Positions 1 to 7,492 of a stretch of 10,312 nucleotides of DNA are shown here, piece by piece; positions within the stretch are counted from its first letter, which is position 1, and the number at the start of each line of letters is the position of its first letter. The position numbers and the translations under genes are program-made. Source of the stretch: Spongospora subterranea (Eukaryota; Endomyxa; Phytomyxea; Plasmodiophorida; Plasmodiophoridae); NCBI GenBank assembly GCA_900404475.1, contig OUQQ01000689.1, positions 1 to 10,312 on the forward strand. The letters are read 5' to 3'. The notes under the pieces are model-generated. The model saw nothing but the letters and a program-made list of their open reading frames with translations. It was not told the DNA's origin and searched no databases.

Positions 1-1
1 G

Positions 2-518
2 GTTGATGGATCCTCAGAAGTTTTGATCCGAGGAAAACACCTCGCCATTTTTGAGGGTGATGCCCTGTCCTCACCAGCTAAACAAACTGTAATTCTCTAT
101 ACTGTTCGGATTTTCGGTACGATGATCCTCAGGCAAATAGTCCTATGAAGCACAGGATCAAAGAAGTATTGGATGAAGACCCCACCGTACTCCGAAAATT
201 CTCGAAAAACATATTGCTCGGTGTTGCAGGACACTGGATTAGGAACTGGAAAATACTTCGATGCCTACGCGCCAGCAAATTTAAAGCGTTGTCAAGCGCG
301 TTAGGCGAGACAATGTGCAAATCAATACGCTTGATGCAGTTTTTGACGAAACTTGCAACACTCAAGCCAGCTCAGGTATGGGAAGAACAGGACCCTCATA
401 ATGATTATATTTCTGCATTGACGAGCGTGACATATTCGTCTTTCGAAGGCTGCATCTGACTGTTATATTGCAGGCATTGGGCAGACGCCGATTGCACATC
501 CCCCAACTTGTGGAATAA
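2..518 (+). CDS. Unidentified protein, C-terminal part, three exons (5' end outside window)
   Basis: I do not recognise this protein. The model joins exons 2-88, 133-426 and 474-518. Introns 89-132 (44 nt, GTAATT...CCTCAG) and 427-473 (47 nt, GTGACA...TTGCAG) are both phase 0, and removing them gives one open frame of 141 codons ending in TAA at 516-518. The middle exon carries a mixed charged and hydrophobic stretch (DEDPTVLRKFSKNILLGVAG and following) that looks like helical globular protein. The tail ends ALGRRRLHIPQLVE. Unspliced, the frame beginning at the ATG at 145 would instead run to a stop at 457-459. A 55-aa frame lies on the opposite strand (572-405) but has no splice support. Exon joins are inferred from frame and splice consensus only. 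Confidence 0.4.
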
Positions 519-746
519 TGCCCACGTGAATCCGAAACTAATCGAACGGGTTTCACCTATCACCAGTGGCATCAAAGCGTATAATTTTGCGATTCAACAA
601 ACTGAGATCCGGGGGGCTACTTCATTCCCGATTGGTTGATAACGTGAGGGAGGTGCTGGTATCTCAGTTCGAGCATCGATTGGTGGATGGACAATGCGGA
701 TTTATTGGGATTAAAAAAGTCATCGATGACAGATTTTTTTTTATGA

Positions 747-995
747 ATGGAGCGCCTTGGCATGCCACCTGATGGGTGTTTAGTCTCAGTTGATCCACGA
801 AACTATTTGTTCAAGTTTGGAATTTGCGAGGAGTTCCTCCGACGGTCGACCGGTTGGTAAACCGGTCAATATCAGTAAACCGGTGGCGCCGCGGTCGCCT
901 TCACCGAAATGTTACCACTGGCCTCCCAGGTCCAACACCAAATCTCCAAAACCGTGATCCAGTCGCTGGACCTGGCGGAGCTGCAGATGGAGTAA
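747..995 (+). pseudogene. Short protein-like frame interrupted by two TAA codons
   Basis: From ATG 747 the frame reads 37 codons with a protein-like sequence (includes VSVDPRNYLFKFGICEEF), then meets TAA at 858-860 and 876-878. It continues in the same frame with another protein-like run (includes VAFTEMLPLASQVQHQISK) to a double TAA at 993-998. The two stops sit in an imperfectly repeated GTAAACCGGT segment. I tried introns to remove them: every nearby GT donor is phase 1 or 2, while the available AG acceptors in this frame are phase 0, so no simple splice works. Either this is a decayed gene, or the second half starts separately at ATG 909 (28 codons). Function unknown. Confidence 0.25.
848..867. 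repeat. Perfect 8-bp inverted repeat (hairpin) plus a repeated GTAAACCGGT
   Basis: GACCGGTT at 848-855 pairs perfectly with AACCGGTC at 860-867 across the loop GGTA. The right arm is followed 9 nt later by a second GTAAACCGGT (875-884; the first copy is at 857-866). The inverted repeat carries the first in-frame TAA of the broken ORF around it. It could be a small insertion remnant or a chance AgeI-like (ACCGGT) repeat. No function is assigned. Confidence 0.5.
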
Positions 996-1047
996 TAAAC
1001 CGTTGCCATGTTGCAATCCAACAGTTCAACTGCGAAAATTTTTTCGA

Positions 1048-1900
1048 ATGTCCATTATCATCCAGGTAGCAGCAATGGGTTTGGATATCGGCACCTCAAT
1101 ATCGTTTTCGACCAATCGGTAATGAAGTAGCCCCAAGGCAGTTGCAAAAACGGGGTCCAGCAATTCGGCCACGATTGCTGAAACGGCAATACAACGACCT
1201 CGAAACAGCCCTGTGTGTTTGACGTACAGTCTAGTGTGTTTAATATAGTCGGCGTTATTGCTACTTGGAGGGTTGACGATCCAAAACAAGTGTGTTGGCC
1301 TATATTGGTCAGTTTACAGTACCTGTACTCGCCAACGATCGCGGAACGTTCTTGTTTGCCCAATTGGCGTCTGGGAAGAGGAGTCTAATGAAAGAACATC
1401 CTCGTGTGATGCGGTATCGACCGGTTTGCACCCCAGGGCAGACCACAAACATTGTGATCGGATCGAGTGTTTGCCTGTAGCAAGTACGGCCTGGTTCGGG
1501 TATTAGACAGTTCAGGTCGTCGCAGTCCTCGTCCAAAATTCTAAGCCCGCCGTACTTGCTGCGGGCGAACACAGGGTGTGTTATATCATACACAGCCTAG
1601 ATCACAAAACGTTCAGGTCTGCGTGATGGATCTCCTGGAACAGATTCGGAGGCCGTCAGTGCCCAAATTTACGGGAGGGAATATCTGAAACCAGCTGTTG
1701 AGTTTTACGGTGCCATGCCGACAACCACCGTTGTGAGATTATTTGCTGGTCATCGCGCTCCTAATTATGCCAATCAGGCTAGTCAGTAGTTGCCGCCAAC
1801 GAGACTCGTCATGCAAAGGGCAGCGTCAAGTTCAGTTCTCCACTGCGAACCAATGATTCTAGGGGATTGGGCGAGAAACACTGACGAATGCCAACCCTGA
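1048..1900 (+). CDS. Divergent HSP70-like protein, N-terminal ATPase region, provisional six-exon model
   Basis: The provisional exons are 1048-1118, 1161-1223, 1291-1466, 1511-1579, 1644-1732 and 1790-1900, with introns of 42-67 nt. Joined they give 192 codons and a TGA at 1898-1900. Residues 10-19 (MGLDIGTSIS) match the phosphate-1 motif of the HSP70/actin fold (G-[ILV]-D-[LIF]-G-T-[TS]-x-S). An NSPVCLTV segment follows at the place of the family's TPSxVxF. The fifth exon (SEAVSAQIYGREYLKPAVEF) resembles the HSP70 stretch EEISAxIL...AExYLG, and the sixth contains an RAASSSVLHCEP segment like the family's AGLxVLRxINEP. Identity is low, closest in style to the HSP110/HYOU1 branch. Only about half an ATPase domain is present, and it stops just inside the duplicated segment, so truncation by misassembly or decay is likely. 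The 1224-1290 acceptor (AACAAG) is poor, and the fourth intron could instead end at 1616 (GTTCAG). Confidence 0.4.
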
Positions 1901-2131
1901 ACCACTCTCGTACACATCTAACAGATCCCCAATATGTTATATCGGGTAGTCAAGCAATTCGGGTGCCCTCTCAGCCCAAAGACCGCCGCAATGGTTGTTC
2001 TTGTGGCTTCTTCAAAGGTAGTTCTGATAAGAATTGTTACTGTACTCTCACAGATTATTTCTGGGGAATAGTAGGTAGTGCCTGTCTGTTTGCGATTTTA
2101 CTGTTGTTTCTTTACAGCAACTTCTGTACCA
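1848..2131. repeat. Direct duplication, copy 1 (284 bp)
   Basis: Reading the two stretches base by base, 1848-2131 and 2133-2438 are identical except for one 22-nt insertion in copy 2 (284 + 22 = 306). The copies are separated by a single N at 2132. Copy 1 begins within the last exon of the HSP70-like model. Its 3' part is pyrimidine-rich and ends in a convincing 3' splice site (TTGTTTCTTTACAG), so part of this unit is probably intron. Confidence 0.95.
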
Positions 2132-2132
2132 N
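2132..2132. other. Ambiguous base N at the junction of two duplicated copies
   Basis: This is the only N in the window. It falls exactly between two near-identical copies, which is what a scaffolder leaves when two overlapping contig ends are placed side by side rather than merged. Confidence 0.9.
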
Positions 2133-2438
2133 AACCAATGATTCTAGGGGATTGGGCGAGAAACACTGACGAATGCCAACCCTGAACCACTCTCGTACAC
2201 ATCTAACAGATCCCCAATATGTTATATCGGGTAGTCAAGCAATTCGGGTGCCCTCTCAGCCCAAAGACCGCCGCAATGGTTGTTCTTGTGGCTTCTTCAA
2301 AGGTAGTTCTGATAAGAATTGTTACTAGTTCTGATAAGAATTGTTACTGTACTCTCACAGATTATTTCTGGGGAATAGTAGGTAGTGCCTGTCTGTTTGC
2401 GATTTTACTGTTGTTTCTTTACAGCAACTTCTGTACCA
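2133..2438. repeat. Direct duplication, copy 2 (306 bp)
   Basis: This copy equals copy 1 plus a 22-nt tandem duplication. The extra 22 nt shift the reading frame, so a hydrophobic frame that runs through copy 1 is entered differently here and continues to a stop at 2561-2563. If only one copy exists in the genome, the true spacing between the HSP70-like exons and the downstream sequence is about 300 bp shorter than shown. Confidence 0.95.
2305..2348. repeat. 22-nt perfect tandem repeat, two units
   Basis: The unit AGTTCTGATAAGAATTGTTACT occurs at 2305-2326 and immediately again at 2327-2348. Copy 1 has the unit once, at 2020-2041. The unit lies at the start of a possible intron (donor GTAGTT at 2303, acceptor CTCACAG at 2360), which would be 58 nt with two units and 36 nt with one. 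Confidence 0.95.
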
Positions 2439-2775
2439 TTTGTGAACGCGATAAGTGCCAATTGATAGGGTTCACAGGCAAATCTCAAACTTCTTCGTTT
2501 TGTTTGGCTTTTCAAGTTGGCCGCAGTCCCAGTACAGACGCTCAAGTTGAATACGGAGATTAAGATGACGAGGAATCCAAAGCTGACGAGCTGATCGGAC
2601 CATCATAATGAAAGATAACATCTGGTAAACGCGGTTCCCACGAATGAACATCCTGTTGAAACTGCTATCTTGGTCAGCAATTATCTAGCAGCTTTCGCCC
2701 ATGTGATACTATCGTGTCGAATCGGACCTGATCGCGATCGACAAAAAATATCTCGATCGCACGCTACTCCTATTG
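2439..2775. other. Stretch without a supported gene after the duplication
   Basis: A frame entering from copy 2 ends with TAA at 2561-2563 after a short cysteine-containing segment (CERDKCQLIGF). Directly after that stop the same frame reads an acidic run (DDEESKADELIGPS) to TAA at 2609. These may be remains of the gene upstream, but no splice model ties them together convincingly. Upstream of the next gene the frame is closed by TGA at 2704. Confidence 0.4.
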
Positions 2776-3434
2776 ATGGTTTCACCAATGCCAACATCGA
2801 GTCGCGTATCCGACGCCAAATCGCTTCTCGAGACCATGTTCAACGGCTGGAAATCGACCTTCAACCACAGTGTGTCGTACCAGGTGTCTCGCGACAACGT
2901 CGTCGAGTTCAACGTCGCATTCAGCCGTTGTTCCAATGAACAGCCCATTCCTGGCAATGTCGTCAACGTGTTGTTCATGGTCGAATTTCACCCAACCCAA
3001 CCGGCGAAAATCAGCTTTCAGATCGAGGGGTAAACTGGTCGCCGTTGATTGAAAATAATTTTGGGGTCGTCGAATTGATCTGTTTCTGTGTTTGTCGACG
3101 AGTTCAGGGAGCATTTTCTCTATGGGATTCCAGATGGGCAAGGACCATCGCGGAATATCGACCAGCTCATCATCGACAATCTCAAGTTCAAACAGCGCCT
3201 GCGCGATGCGTTCACCCCCCAGATCATCAGCATCAACGACAGCACCCAGATGTTGCCGATGCAGAGCAAACACGGTCTCAATACACAGTGATCTGGATTT
3301 CGTGACCAACGCGCAACCCGATTCCGGCCGACAATTGAACGCCACATATGTTACAACGTGTTGTCAGTGATGTTTTCGCCGAGATAGTATCGTTGGAATT
3401 GCTCGGAGCAAGATATTCAAGTTCAACAGAATAG
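2776..3434 (+). CDS. Small spliced protein of unknown function
   Basis: I do not recognise this gene. Exon 1 is 2776-3029 from ATG (in-frame TGA at 2704-2706, no AG in between, so no earlier exon can join directly). Intron 3030-3107 (78 nt, GTAAAC...GTTCAG) is phase 2, and exon 2 starts at 3108. Exon 2 either stops at TGA 3289-3291 (145 aa) or splices at 3288 (GTGATC) to 3368 (TTGTCAG), a second phase-2 intron of 80 nt, ending at TAG 3432-3434 (166 aa). The protein has no signal peptide or membrane span. It reads as a compact alpha/beta domain with a beta-rich part (VVEFNVAFSRC, VVNVLFMVEFHP, KISFQIEG) followed by a helical tail (NIDQLIIDNLKFKQRLRDAF). Codon use matches ORC2. A 187-codon frame on the other strand is its antisense shadow. 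Confidence 0.55.
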
Positions 3435-3847
3435 TTCACAGAACGAAAATGGAATTCTTATCGATAAATTCAGGATCGCAATGACGAAAAAGCGAATCTC
3501 GCTCAACATGACTGTATTTACCGAAAAACAAAACCGCCGACGACGAGCAGAACCCAAAATTCCATTTAGCGAACGGGGATAATGGGGACTCTCCCCAGGA
3601 ACCAGCCCATGGTAGATTTATCTGGAGGAAATCGGGTGGTGGACCACGGGTTGACTCATCGGGCGATGACACAACTGAAGGGGGGGAATCGGTCGTGTTG
3701 GTGAGTCGGCATGAGTCATATTGGAGTAGGGGATTAGAGTCCTCGTCGATCCCCAATCATTCTACAATTAAATTCGGGTTCACGACTATTAAATCAAAGA
3801 ACAACCGACACTTCTATATCGAAAGTCGTACAACAACAAAGACAATA
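3435..3847. other. Intergenic region and 5' flank of the His-rich gene
   Basis: No gene is supported here. The last 100 nt are A/T-rich compared with the flanking genes and include a TATTAAAT element (3786-3793), about 55 nt before the ATG, and a run of ACAACAACAAAGACAATA just before the start codon, typical of a 5' UTR. The frame of the downstream gene is open for a further 51 codons upstream to an ATG at 3695, but that extension is not protein-like and would bury the signal peptide. Confidence 0.5.
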
Positions 3848-4477
3848 ATGTTATCGAAATATTTGATGATCGCGGCCGTTGCCCTGTCGGCCATTGCCAA
3901 CGCCGGCGAGACCATGATCACTGTGGAACACGGTGATGGGCACGTCGATAATACAGTGAGGGAAGCGGGGACCGGGATCGCCGATATCGCTCGGCTCCAT
4001 CACGAGAAGATCCACACCGGTCGGGGGCTGTCCGACAATCACCTGGTCAACGATCACGGGGAGTTTCATCGTCAGGACCTCGGTCTCGGCGAGCACGAGA
4101 ACATCCTTCATGAGTCGTTGAACGATCACGACCACGAACACGACCACGAACACGCGTTCGTCGGTCATCTGGCCGGCGATCACGGGCACGGGCTAGAGGA
4201 GGTTCACCATGCCCTGCACGGGCATGAAGGCCACGATGGACACGGTTTCGGCCACGATGGACATGATGATGGACTCGGTTACGGCCACGATGGACATGGT
4301 CACGGTTTCGGCCACGAGGGACATGATGGACACGGTTTCGGCCACGATGGGCACGAGTTCGGGGGGCATCACAGTGACCACGATGGCATTGATGGTCATC
4401 ATGGGCACGATGAGTTCCCGACGCCGTTCGACGAGCACCACGAGCACGGGCACGACGGCGCCCATGGACATCACTGA
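3848..4477 (+). CDS. Secreted histidine-rich, probably metal-binding protein
   Basis: Single exon, 209 aa, stop TGA. The start at 3848 is chosen because residues 1-19 (MLSKYLMIAAVALSAIANA) form a classic signal peptide: basic n-region, hydrophobic core, small residues at -3/-1, then GET. The mature chain of about 190 residues has 47 histidines, many Gly, Asp and Glu, and no cysteine. Residues from about 58 to 110 hold HDHEHDHEH-type runs. From about 128 to 209 there are degenerate GHDGH(G/E)F repeats and a HEHGHDGAHGHH end. Clustered His next to acidic residues normally binds Zn, Ni or Cu. Binding, transport, storage or surface-coat roles are all inference. Low complexity prevents any safe family assignment, since similar composition has arisen many times. 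No transmembrane segment or GPI signal is seen, so export is expected. Confidence 0.85.
   Translation: MLSKYLMIAAVALSAIANAGETMITVEHGDGHVDNTVREAGTGIADIARLHHEKIHTGRGLSDNHLVNDHGEFHRQDLGLGEHENILHESLNDHDHEHDHEHAFVGHLAGDHGHGLEEVHHALHGHEGHDGHGFGHDGHDDGLGYGHDGHGHGFGHEGHDGHGFGHDGHEFGGHHSDHDGIDGHHGHDEFPTPFDEHHEHGHDGAHGHH
4229..4360 (+). repeat. Degenerate GGCCACGATGG coding minisatellite in the His-rich gene
   Basis: Copies of GGCCACGATGG (one with GAGGG) start at 4229, 4250, 4283, 4310 and 4340, with spacings of 21, 33, 27 and 30 nt. All spacings are multiples of 3, so length changes add or remove GHDGH-type units without shifting frame. This is the likely engine of length variation in the protein. 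Confidence 0.8.
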
Positions 4478-5097
4478 TTGAGGGGGATCGTCGTCCCAGA
4501 TTAACTAATATCAACATCAATACAGAAAAGGGCCAGCCCACTTCCGTCATGTCATTTGCAATTGAAATGTGACGCATTGTCCTCACAGATAGGACCGTGT
4601 TCTGGATTATCCGCTCACGACACTCGCATTGTCCCAGATATGTCGACACACATTGTCGACTTGTTTGGCGCCATAGGCTGAGAACTGATACGAGTAGCGC
4701 CGAGATTTACACGGGTCAAACGGCAATCGATCTGACGAGTATTTGGCACCTCCCTCGAGACACGACCTTGGCCGTTCCTTGGCCGTGTGCAGCGCCATGT
4801 CGCGTTACCACTGTGGGGTGGTGTACTCGGTAGGGTCAAGGTAGTCCGTGGATATATCGTGACGGTGACCGGGCGTGGGCACATCTGGTCAAGGGGGGTT
4901 TCGGATTTTGGGCACAACACAATCCAGAGAATATCAATATACATCCCTGGTGGGTGTGGCGCCATCTCGGTTGGGAATCCCTTTCCTGGGCGGTGACGAG
5001 CCCTGGTCAATTCCCTTTCATAACGGGGTGTCGGCGGCGGTGGTGACCCTTACCGAGACGGTGATTTCTTCGTCTGGTGTGAATCCGGGTTAACAAC
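4478..5097. other. 620-nt spacer between the His-rich gene and ORC2
   Basis: No gene is firmly supported. Short frames on + between 4797 and 5093 (for example GHIWSRGVSDFGHN and VSAAVVTLTETVISSSG) are loosely reminiscent of RCC1-type propeller blades. They lie in different frames, and no intron set I tried joins them. A 131-codon frame on the - strand (5010-4615) is rich in Pro, Arg and Thr and shows no domain. The sequence just before the ORC2 start is GGTTAACAACATGG, a favourable start context. Confidence 0.4.
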
Positions 5098-6732
5098 ATG
5101 GCCAAATCACGTTCTGGTCGACCCCGCAAAACCAGGATTACGCCGGCTGCTAGAGCCGCTCCCGCTATCAATATCCATGCCAACCATGTTGGTCGTCATT
5201 GTCACGCGATTCCCACCAGATCGTGCTGATATTGGTTCTGGTGGTGTTTAGGTCGATGTTCTAGACGAAACACCCGACAATGATCAGTTGATGGAATCGT
5301 TCTTCGACCTACAGACGAGCCGACCCGCGGCATCAGCTCAGGCAATTCAGCACAGGGACGAACTTTGCAAGCTCGGCGACCGCGACCGTCTAGCAATTAT
5401 TCGTAAAACCCTCGAACGCAAATCGACCGATATCGACTATAATCAGATCAGCGAGAAATGTATTCGCTCCTTAGAGTATTGTTCCATCATTGTTAACTCC
5501 CCCTCCGATTGATCATATCGTTGTTGTTCCGATTCAGTTCGGGGTCGAACGTCCTGCTGGTCGGTCTGGGATCGAAACAGGATCTGCTGATGCGATTCAC
5601 GAACGACAATCTCAACAATCTCTCGTGCGTCGTGATCAACGGTTTCTCGAACACATCTCGTCGTCGTCGTCGGGTTCCTAAAACCACCCCCGTTCCTCAG
5701 GTTATTGCGATGTGTTCTCGCTATCGCATCTGCTGTCGTCGATCTCAACCCGTATCCTGTCGATAAAAGTGGCGCGCCGCGATCCGCTCAAACAGTCGAC
5801 CGCGATCATCAACGCCCTAAGCGCTGACAACAGGCATATCTACCTGGTCGTCCACAACCTCGATGGCCCTCGTTTTCGTAGCACCAAAGTCTCGATCACC
5901 CGCCGAATTTGCTTTATCAAATTTCTCACAAAACAGATCTATTCCAGGTCCAGGCCGTTTTCGCTCGATTAGCCGAATCGAAATTCGTTCACATGATCGC
6001 CACGATCGACCACATCAGAACATCGCTTCGTTCGTAAATCTGTTGAGGCCTCGACGTTTTCGAACTCGCTCGGCTCATTGTCCCCATTGTTTTTCAGTTT
6101 GGGATTCGGCGATCGTCAACGACTTCGGATTCCACATCGTGGTGGCCAACACGCTGGCGCCATACCTGGCCGAAACCGTGAACGCCGACAGCGCGCGACG
6201 GAAACGCGCCAGCAAGCACCTGGGTAAGCGGGCGTCACCATTGTGCCGACCGCAGCCGGCCTGAATCGCCCTCGCAGGTCGACCAAGACACGGGAACGCC
6301 TCGGGAATCGACGCCATCCTTAAGAGCTTCACGCCGCGACAGAAAGAGGCGCTGTCGAATCTGGCGTTCAGTCAGCTGGAGCGTGACCCGGAAGGTCGTT
6401 TTTTTTTTGGTTTTTTTTTTAGGATTCCTGTTCGGCGAAAAACGCGCGCGCCCCCGACCCCGATTGACATATTGTGTGCCGATAGGGCTGGAGCTGATGG
6501 AGTGGATGGAGATCTGCAACGGGACGAATGAGCGCGATTTCCGAATATTGGTCGACGAGCTGCGCTATCAGAAACTGGTGGAGGAGTTCTCCCATTCGAT
6601 CACCAACGCGCCAACGTATAAGGTTCGACTGTCGTTTTCGTCGTCGCCCTGCCATTGCCAAACATTCTCTCGCAGATCGTCCTGGACGACGACCTGATCC
6701 GATCGAAACTGCTCATGGACGACACGATCTGA
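5098..6732 (+). CDS. ORC2: Origin recognition complex subunit 2 (nine exons)
   Basis: ORC2 is part of the complex that marks replication origins and loads MCM helicase. Exons: 5098-5187, 5252-5475, 5538-5641, 5701-5877, 5937-6029, 6098-6223, 6278-6394, 6486-6622, 6676-6732; introns of 53-91 nt. They sum to 1125 nt: 374 aa plus TGA. The joins reproduce known ORC2 blocks without gaps: MESFFDLQTS (44-53; metazoan DYFEAHSSS region), NVLLVGLGSKQDLL (109-122, the degenerate P-loop of the AAA+-like domain), VVING (136-140), LVVHNLD (188-194), then exactly 27 residues, as in human, to IDHIRTSLLWD (222-232). A winged-helix region follows (about 285-374). At 374 aa it is much shorter than human ORC2 (577 aa) because the N-terminal tail is short. 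That tail holds an AT-hook-like SGRPRKTR (6-13), and GRPR recurs at 272-275. Exon 1 is the least certain; the core is secure. Confidence 0.9.
6395..6485 (+). other. ORC2 intron 6 with twin T10 tracts and an alternative in-frame acceptor
   Basis: Donor GTCGTT at 6395, acceptor GATAG at 6485, 91 nt, phase 1. It contains two runs of ten T separated by GG, the second ending in TTTAG at 6422. Using that nearer AG keeps the frame and adds 21 codons (beginning GFLFGEKRARPR), but the intron would then be only 28 nt. The longer intron fits ORC2 alignment spacing better. Confidence 0.6.
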
Positions 6733-7492
6733 ATAGAAATACTTTAATATTGATTAACCCGTTTGGGAGATTGTTAAGCTTCATCTTCAATTTTGTTTAT
6801 TTAGCCATATTCTGCGAATCCCGTCTCCCTTTCCCATTTCGTTGCTTTTTTCGTTCTTTTCTTTGTGCTTCATTTTTTACCAGCCGATGTAGCCAGATCG
6901 GAGGAAGAGACTGAGTGGCACATCGAGAGATAACGACGAACATGGCCGGATTTTATATTGGCTGCGTTTTTCTGTTGAATCGAACTCCATTGACGGTCGA
7001 TAGCGAGCAACGGCTAGGTCGGTTTTGGCAATCAGCCAGCTACGTGGTACGATGGGTCAACGATGGTGCTGGGGTTTTCAGAACCTGTACATGATCGCAT
7101 TGTCAAACTGACGACCGTATTTACACATGTGTGTGCGATTAATGGATTTATTAAGCAGATTTCTGGTGCTATCGGCAGTACATTTCCTGAAACGGTTCCG
7201 TTAACACATGAACCAATTCACCGATTTCAACTCAGGGGTGTGGTGTTGTTGCCCCATTTTTGCCCATCACCACCAATGACCGAGATGCAGCCGCCCGAAC
7301 TGGGGAATGGCGTCGTACTGCTCCAGGCGATTGCCCGTCCATCGCCGATCGAACACAGGCTAATCCAGATTGGTCGTTAACTGACCCAAGATCTGTATAA
7401 ACTCCAGTAAAACCCCATTGTGTTCACCGCCCAATTCACCACCAATCGCGGCCCATCACCCTCACGCCGCTCCAGACGCATCTCCGATCCGG
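6733..7492. other. 760-nt spacer between convergent genes
   Basis: This holds the 3' flanks of ORC2 (+) and the first 7TM gene (-). Just after the ORC2 stop is an A/T-rich stretch (AATAGAAATACTTTAATATTG) suitable for 3' end formation, then a long T/C-rich tract to about 6885. A 105-codon frame on + (7063-7380) and scattered frames on - (about 7480-7240) are protein-like in places but show no domain, start context or consistent splicing. I do not call a gene. Confidence 0.5.

Noticed and set aside
1292..1900. One frame interrupted only by TAG codons (three times), suggesting TAG is read as an amino acid
   Set aside because: ORC2 and both 7TM genes contain no in-frame TAG in roughly 900 codons, and introns in correct phase remove each TAG here, so a standard code is simpler.
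2300..2563. Hydrophobic Cys-containing frame that looks like a single-span membrane protein
   Set aside because: The hydrophobic part is read from a T-rich tract ending in a strong 3' splice site (TTGTTTCTTTACAG), so it is better explained as intron; the frame also depends on the 22-nt duplication.
2568..2611. Acidic run containing KADEL, like an ER-retention tail
   Set aside because: KADEL is followed by IGPS rather than a stop, and the frame has a TAA just upstream, so it cannot act as a retention signal.
2782..3345. 187-codon frame on the minus strand opposite the small spliced gene
   Set aside because: It is the antisense of exons rich in GTC, GAC and AAC codons, which leave the other strand open. 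Its sequence is a mix of Val, Asp and Arg without motifs, and it runs straight across the intron.
3950..4060. HHEKIHTGRG resembles a C2H2 zinc-finger linker
   Set aside because: There are no cysteines in the mature protein, so no C2H2 finger can form.
4047..4649. 200-codon Arg/His-rich frame on the minus strand
   Set aside because: It is the antisense shadow of the His-rich repeats and extends into non-coding flank. The signal peptide and TGA stop support the + strand.
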